64,000 nucleotides of DNA, taken from NCBI GenBank assembly GCA_963664835.2, contig CAXXUG010000013.1:1-64000 (forward strand), given 5' to 3'. Positions 63,960-64,000 of the stretch are shown here, in pieces. The notes under the pieces were generated by a model. The model saw only the letters and a list, made by a program, of their open reading frames with translations. It made no database searches and was not told the DNA's origin. Origin of the DNA: G963664835 sp963664835 (GTDB taxonomy: Bacteria; Chloroflexota; UBA6077; FW602-bin22; JBCLEL01). The number at the start of each line of letters is the position of its first letter. The first letter of the stretch is position 1. Made by a program: the position numbers and the translations under genes.

Positions 63960-63992
63960 GTACAAATTGAAAGTACTACTTTCAATTTGTAC
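63960..63992. repeat. perfect 33-bp palindrome
   Basis: GTACAAATTGAAAGTA (63960-63975) and its exact complement TACTTTCAATTTGTAC (63977-63992) flank a single C. The element is AT-rich in a GC-rich genome and stands in a gene-free stretch of about 250 bases. There is no T-run, so it is not a typical terminator. Possibilities are an operator, an element end, or a hairpin artefact at a contig edge. Confidence 0.8.
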
Positions 63993-64000
63993 GCTTCGGC

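Noticed and set aside
1..64000. CRISPR arrays, insertion sequences or integrase genes
   Set aside because: No regularly spaced repeats, transposase or recombinase motifs were found despite the many partial duplications.

Overview
The window is a GC-rich bacterial segment with no rRNA and no intact tRNA. TTG and GTG starts are frequent, genes lie in short operons on both strands, and broken gene copies are numerous. The gene mix includes HpnCDE squalene synthesis, Dxs/IspH, TypA, an MpaB-type oxygenase and a reducing type I PKS with its own ACP and PPTase. It suggests an uncultured Chloroflexota (SAR202/Dehalococcoidia-like) or another marine or sponge-associated lineage. This is inference from gene content, and no marker gene settles it.

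Layout. 0-2.4 kb: a WD40 protein and a CobW/COG0523 metallochaperone broken by a frameshift, with a Fur-like relic upstream. 3-4.3 kb: a redoxin and a DegV protein. 4.4-4.6 kb: a relic of a sulfite-oxidase C-terminus whose full-length relative lies at 10-11.3 kb. 4.9-9.8 kb: a membrane-anchored trypsin-like protease followed by a MoxR / DUF58 / VWA / VWA operon. 11.3-12.6 kb: a nucleoside transporter. 13-21.4 kb: an accessory island, visibly more AT-rich in places, with an OLD-type ATPase-nuclease, a SRPBCC protein, a membrane protein with a DUF2511-like tail, a DUF262/DUF1524 (GmrSD-like) protein, a retropepsin-like protein and a frameshifted NYN RNase. It also holds truncated duplicates of the NYN gene start and of a neighbouring regulator's 3' end. 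21.4-24.3 kb: a winged-helix regulator with a membrane protein, divergent from an ABC exporter, with overlapping palindromic operators between them. 24.4-27.8 kb: a methyltransferase, a monomeric sarcosine-oxidase-like enzyme and a lipoprotein.

28.2-40.6 kb is the most interesting locus: a 3441-residue PKS (KS-AT-DH-MT-ER-KR-ACP-KS-AT*), a free-standing ACP, a Sfp-type PPTase and an alpha/beta hydrolase. The first module is complete and fully reducing with C-methylation, the domain order of sponge-symbiont 'sup'-type methyl-branched fatty acid synthases. The second AT has lost its catalytic serine and about 110 residues including the catalytic histidine region, and no ACP follows it in cis. 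The second KS may therefore work with the free-standing ACP.

40.7-47 kb: a permease fused to a degenerate GHKL-like domain, an acyltransferase, a FitAB/VapBC-type toxin-antitoxin pair, a DUF3574 lipoprotein and a sodium:solute symporter. 47-50 kb: ispH-dxs. 50-57.4 kb: MpaB-type oxygenase, MMPL transporter, zinc-ribbon DEAD-box helicase, TypA. 57.5-59.2 kb: a second permease-GHKL fusion. 59.3-62.4 kb: hpnE-hpnD-hpnC, hpnE with a homopolymer frameshift. Dxs/IspH would supply the isoprenoid precursors that HpnCDE turn into squalene. 62.7-63.7 kb: a saccharopine-dehydrogenase-like oxidoreductase. A perfect 33-bp palindrome ends the window.
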